Source of the DNA: Streptomyces buecherae
Lineage (GTDB): Bacteria; Actinomycetota; Actinomycetes; Streptomycetales; Streptomycetaceae
Assembly (NCBI RefSeq): GCF_014295035.1
Contig: NZ_CP060404.1
Coordinates: 4,310,501-4,374,500 of the forward strand
Length of the DNA stretch: 64,000 bases
Direction of reading: 5' to 3'
Below, piece after piece: positions 61,104 to 64,000 of the stretch. Position 1 is the stretch's first letter. Each line of letters starts with the position of its first letter. The translations under genes were made by a program, and so were the position numbers. The notes beneath the pieces were generated by a model, which was not told where the DNA came from, did no database searches, and saw only the letters and a program-made list of their open reading frames with translations.

Positions 61104-61517
61104 TCAGCAGCCGGCCCAGCTGTTGGAGTAGAGGGTCGGCAGGTTGCTGCCGATCTTCTTCCAGCCGGTGCCCTTGTTCAGCTTGTACCCCTTCGGCTTG
61201 AAGTTCGGCTTGGCGTACACGACCGCCTGCTTGCACTTCTTGCCGTTGTTGTAGGCCGACTTCGGCGCCTTGAAGGCGCCGCCGTACTTCCGCAGGTCGC
61301 GGTTCTTGTCCTGGACCTTCTTGACCTTGCCCTTGAAGTTGTACTTCGGGTAGACGCACAGGTAGCCCTTGGGACAGTCCTTCGGCGCCTTGAGTACGGT
61401 CGCGCTGGTCTCGCTGTGCTGGTCGGCGAAGGCCGCGGTGGCCGAGGGGGCGGCGACGAGGCCGCCCGAGACGGTGACCGCTGCCGTGAACAGCACGAGC
61501 CGTTTGCGTACGTTCAT
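61104..61517 (-). CDS. Secreted peptidase inhibitor I36-like protein
   Basis: 137 residues. A signal peptide (about 1-32) precedes a small beta domain with four Cys (48, 54, 95, 137), enough for two disulfides. The overall form (CPKGYLCVYPKYNFKGK...) is that of family I36, relatives of Streptomyces metalloproteinase inhibitors with a beta/gamma-crystallin fold. The mature part is very Lys-rich (about 22 Lys in 97 residues), so it is strongly basic. ATG 61517 follows GGGAGGA. A serine protease gene lies 2.6 kb away, but I36 usually targets metalloproteases. Confidence 0.83.
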   Translation of the reverse strand: MNVRKRLVLFTAAVTVSGGLVAAPSATAAFADQHSETSATVLKAPKDCPKGYLCVYPKYNFKGKVKKVQDKNRDLRKYGGAFKAPKSAYNNGKKCKQAVVYAKPNFKPKGYKLNKGTGWKKIGSNLPTLYSNSWAGC

Positions 61518-61969
61518 GGTTCGGAGTTCCTCCCGTTGAGGGGCGGCGCCGGAGCGGCCGTGCGGGCGGGGCGATCTGAGGTGTCGCCGTCGTCCCGCGA
61601 GCGGCCGTGCGGCGCGCGCCGCCTGTCCAACTCATGGTTCGGTACGGGCTGACCGTCGGGCCGTGGCATCGGCCCAGGCCCAGCGGTGGCCGTCGCACCG
61701 AGCAGCAGTCTTGGGAGGCGTCCCGTTGTTGCGCAGCCCGCTCCCGGGGACGCAACAAAAGACGTTTTGTCCCAGGGCGTTCCGGTTGGTCGGCGCGTGC
61801 CGGGACGGAAGAGGGAGGCGTCCCGCTCGCCCCCAGTTCGGCGCGTGCCGGGCCGGGGGCGGACGGGCGGCCCGTTCCGGGTGCGAACTTCCGCCGCCCG
61901 GCCGCCTCCTGCCGGGCGCCAGCGGTTCTCCAGCGCGACCACACCAGGTCTCCAGCGGGCCGCCACCGA
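61518..61969. other. Intergenic with short palindrome, no gene seen
   Basis: About 450 bp between two leftward genes; it must hold the promoter of the I36 gene. ACAAAA-GACG-TTTTGT (61755-61770) is a perfect 6-bp-arm palindrome in an A+T-richer patch about 240 bp before the I36 start. Open frames elsewhere are low-complexity. Confidence 0.45.
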
Positions 61970-63784
61970 TCAGGCGCCGGCCGGCGCCACCCCACCCGGC
62001 CCGGCGGCCCCGACCACGCCCCCGGCGGCCCCAGCGCTCCCGGCGGCCCCAGCGGCTCCAGCACCCCCGGCGGCCCCCTCGACCCGCGCGGTGCCCGCGA
62101 CCCCGGCGCTCTGCGTCTCCCCGGCTCCCGGGGCTCCCGGGGCGCGACCCGCGGGGCCGGACGCCGGGCGGGCCCCGTCGCGCTGGCCGTGCTGGCCGTG
62201 CTGGTCGCGCTGGTCGCGTACGACCGCGAAGACCAGCAGCGCGGCGGCCACCGCGACGACGCCGGAGATCAGGCACACCCGGTCGATGCCGGCCACGAAC
62301 GCGTCGCCGGCCAGCCGTTCGACCGCGTGCCGCGCGGGCCCGGGCGGGGCGGCGGCGATGACGTCGGCGGCGTGGCCGCCGCTGATCGCCTCGGCCGCGT
62401 GGCCCGCCGCCTCGGGGTCCGGGGCGCCGGCGGCTGTCTCCGGCGCGGTCCCGGCCGCCGCGGCACCGTCGGTGAAGACGGACCGCACGCGCGCGGCAAA
62501 GACCGTGCCGAGCACCGCGATGCCCAGCGCGTACCCGAACTGGCGCGAGGTGTTGACCGCGCCGCTCGCCATCCCCGCCCGCTCACCCGGCACCAGGCCG
62601 AGCGCCGCCGACACCAGCACCGGCGTGGCCAGGCCGACGCCGAGGCCGGCCACGGCGAGCCCGGGCGCCAGCGCGGACCAGCCCGCGTCGCCGTCAACGA
62701 GCGCGGCGTTCAGCAGCGCGCCCGAGCCGACCAGCAGCAGCCCGCCGCTCACCGGGACCCGGGGCGGCAGGTGGCTGAGCAGCTTGCCGCCGATCACGCC
62801 GACGACCAGGGCCGCCACCGCGAGCGGCGTCACCGCGAGCCCCGCCTCGATCGGGCTCATGCCGAGCACCGACTGCAGCCACATGGCGACGTAGGTGAGG
62901 TAGGGGAAGGCGGACGCCTGAAGCACCACCGCCGCCACCATCAGCGCCACGAACGCCGGGCTGCGCAGCAGCCCCAGGTCGAACATGGGCTGCTTCAACC
63001 GCCGCTCCACCAGCACGAAGCCGACCAGCGCCAGCCCGGCCGAGGCCAGCGAGAGCGTCGTCCCCGTATCCCCCCAGCCCTCCTCGCCGCCACGGATCAG
63101 CCCGTACGTCAGGGCGCCGGCGAAGCCCGTGAAGAGCACCACACCCGCCGCGTCCACGCGGCCCCCGGCGCGGCCGGTGGACTCGCCGACCGTGCGCAGC
63201 GTGAGCCAGCCGGCGAAGACCGTCAGCGGCAGGTTGACCAGGAAGATCGCCCGCCAGTCCAGGCCCTCGGTGAGCAGCCCGCCGAGCACCGGCCCCACGG
63301 CCGCGGCGGCGCCGCTCGTACCGCCCCACACGCCGAAGGCCACGCCGCGGTCCCGGCCCGTGTACGTCGCCATCAGCAGCGGCGTGTTGGTCGCGAACAT
63401 CGCCGCCGCGCCCACGCCCTGGAGCGCGCGGGCCGCGATCAGCAGGCCCGGGTCCGGGGCCAGGCCGCAGGCCAGCGAGGACAGCGCGAAGACGGCGAGG
63501 CCGAGCAGGTAGAGCCGGCGGCGACCGAACAGGTCGGCCGCCGAGCCCGCCGCCATCAGCAGCGCGGCCAGCGCCAGGGCGTAGATGTCCATCACCCACT
63601 GGAGCGAGGTGAAGGAGGCGTCCAGATCCCGCGCGATCTCGGGCAGCGCGGTGTTCACGATCGTGACGTCCATGATCAGCATGAAGTTGCCCAGCGTGAT
63701 GGCCACCAGGGGCCACCACTTGCCGCGCGCACCGACCTCGGTGCCGGCGCCCGGCCCGGCCCCCGGGCCCGCGTCCCTCGCCAT
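61970..63784 (-). CDS. MFS exporter, DHA2 (EmrB/QacA) type
   Basis: 604 residues with about 14 helices. MDVTIVNTALPEI in helix 1 and WRAIFLVNLPLTV after helix 5 are DHA2 signatures. The last helix is preceded by a soluble insertion (about 435-500) and followed by a long Gly/Ala/Pro-rich tail (about 545-604) absent from typical members. ATG 63784 has GAGAGAGAA upstream. It is divergent from an AsnC/Lrp-type regulator, its probable controller. Confidence 0.87.
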   Translation of the reverse strand: MARDAGPGAGPGAGTEVGARGKWWPLVAITLGNFMLIMDVTIVNTALPEIARDLDASFTSLQWVMDIYALALAALLMAAGSAADLFGRRRLYLLGLAVFALSSLACGLAPDPGLLIAARALQGVGAAAMFATNTPLLMATYTGRDRGVAFGVWGGTSGAAAAVGPVLGGLLTEGLDWRAIFLVNLPLTVFAGWLTLRTVGESTGRAGGRVDAAGVVLFTGFAGALTYGLIRGGEEGWGDTGTTLSLASAGLALVGFVLVERRLKQPMFDLGLLRSPAFVALMVAAVVLQASAFPYLTYVAMWLQSVLGMSPIEAGLAVTPLAVAALVVGVIGGKLLSHLPPRVPVSGGLLLVGSGALLNAALVDGDAGWSALAPGLAVAGLGVGLATPVLVSAALGLVPGERAGMASGAVNTSRQFGYALGIAVLGTVFAARVRSVFTDGAAAAGTAPETAAGAPDPEAAGHAAEAISGGHAADVIAAAPPGPARHAVERLAGDAFVAGIDRVCLISGVVAVAAALLVFAVVRDQRDQHGQHGQRDGARPASGPAGRAPGAPGAGETQSAGVAGTARVEGAAGGAGAAGAAGSAGAAGGVVGAAGPGGVAPAGA

Positions 63785-63910
63785 GACGTTCTCTCTCTCG
63801 TTCGTGGTGTGCGCTCGTGTGCGAGCCGGCGCCCACCCTCCGGCCCGGAAGCCGCCCCGCCCTAGCCAGCGCCCCACTGCGTGGCGGAATCCGACACGGG
63901 CTAGCGTGGA

Positions 63911-64000
63911 ATGGTGAAAACCGATGCGTTCGACGATGTGGATCGCCAGCTCGTGCACGCCCTCCAGATCGACGGGCGGGCCCCCTTCGCCCGGATCGCC
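63911..64000 (+). CDS. AsnC/Lrp-family regulator, N-terminus only
   Basis: Thirty codons before the window ends read DAFDDVDRQLVHALQIDGRA, the start of the Lrp/AsnC helix-turn-helix. ATG 63911 or GTG 63914 could start it; TAGCGT (63902-63907) ends six bases before the GTG, which favours a leaderless message from GTG 63914. It is divergent from the DHA2-type exporter. Confidence 0.8.
   Translation, partial: MVKTDAFDDVDRQLVHALQIDGRAPFARIA

Overview
The window is a core-chromosome segment of a Streptomyces (or very close relative). The evidence is the very high G+C with a strong third-position bias, the sporulation pair ssgR-ssgA next to thiC, a cydA-cydB-cydDC locus with a perfect actinobacterial Rex operator, perfect 14-bp parS sites, many leaderless genes, and an almost complete absence of TTA codons. 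The order DUF5326 protein - ssgR - ssgA - YibE/F protein - thiC - hisC paralogue - cyd genes - GAF kinase is, from memory, the arrangement found on one flank of oriC in model Streptomyces. The parS cluster agrees with an origin-proximal position.

Layout. 0.5-4.4 kb: small membrane protein, ssgR (IclR type, one TTA codon), ssgA, and a leftward YibE/F-like membrane protein with a His-Gly-rich tail. 4.5-7.4 kb: TPP riboswitch and thiC, followed by a vapBC toxin-antitoxin pair bracketed by a second, partial copy of the thiC 3' end. 7.6-14 kb: amidotransferase-like protein and divergent LysR regulator, membrane protein, proline-rich metallophosphoesterase, LacI regulator. 14.3-24.7 kb: HisC-like aminotransferase, Rex-controlled cytochrome bd oxidase (cydA, cydB), four parS sites, the fused CydDC exporter and a GAF-domain histidine kinase. 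25-35 kb: TetR/MFS efflux pair, HAD phosphatase, DUF72 protein, LLM oxidoreductase, methyltransferase, HtpX protease, PspAB. 35.5-41.2 kb: leftward cluster of a MerR regulator, PF10118 metal-dependent hydrolase, EphD-like epoxide hydrolase/dehydrogenase fusion and M24 peptidase-like protein. 41.6-45.4 kb: two ABC ATPase-permease pairs. 45.8-50.7 kb: orphan gene with a DNA-damage-type promoter, XRE-cupin regulator divergent from class II aldolase and DHDPS-family genes, beta-carbonic anhydrase. 51-64 kb: CynX-type MFS with a GntR regulator, VOC protein, LysR, HTH protein, streptogrisin-type protease, glycosyltransferase, small membrane protein, I36 inhibitor, DHA2-type MFS transporter, and the start of an AsnC/Lrp regulator cut by the window edge.

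How genes work together. Rex links cytochrome bd synthesis to the NADH/NAD ratio; CydDC is needed to assemble that oxidase, and the adjacent GAF kinase may sense redox or gas. SsgR activates ssgA for sporulation septation. HtpX and PspAB suggest membrane-stress proteostasis. Several regulator-target pairs (TetR/MFS, GntR/MFS, LysR/amidotransferase, XRE-cupin/aldolase) carry candidate palindromic operators.

The points most worth follow-up are the thiC 3'-end duplication around vapBC, the four-site parS array that runs into the cydDC start codon, promoters matching the PafBC/RecA-NDp DNA-damage consensus on otherwise unremarkable genes, the TTA codon and 21-bp repeat in ssgR, and several heptanucleotide tandem arrays in intergenic DNA. 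No biosynthetic cluster, prophage, CRISPR array, tRNA or rRNA gene was recognised. Start codons were chosen from ribosome-binding sites, promoter spacing and family similarity recalled from memory; no database search was possible.
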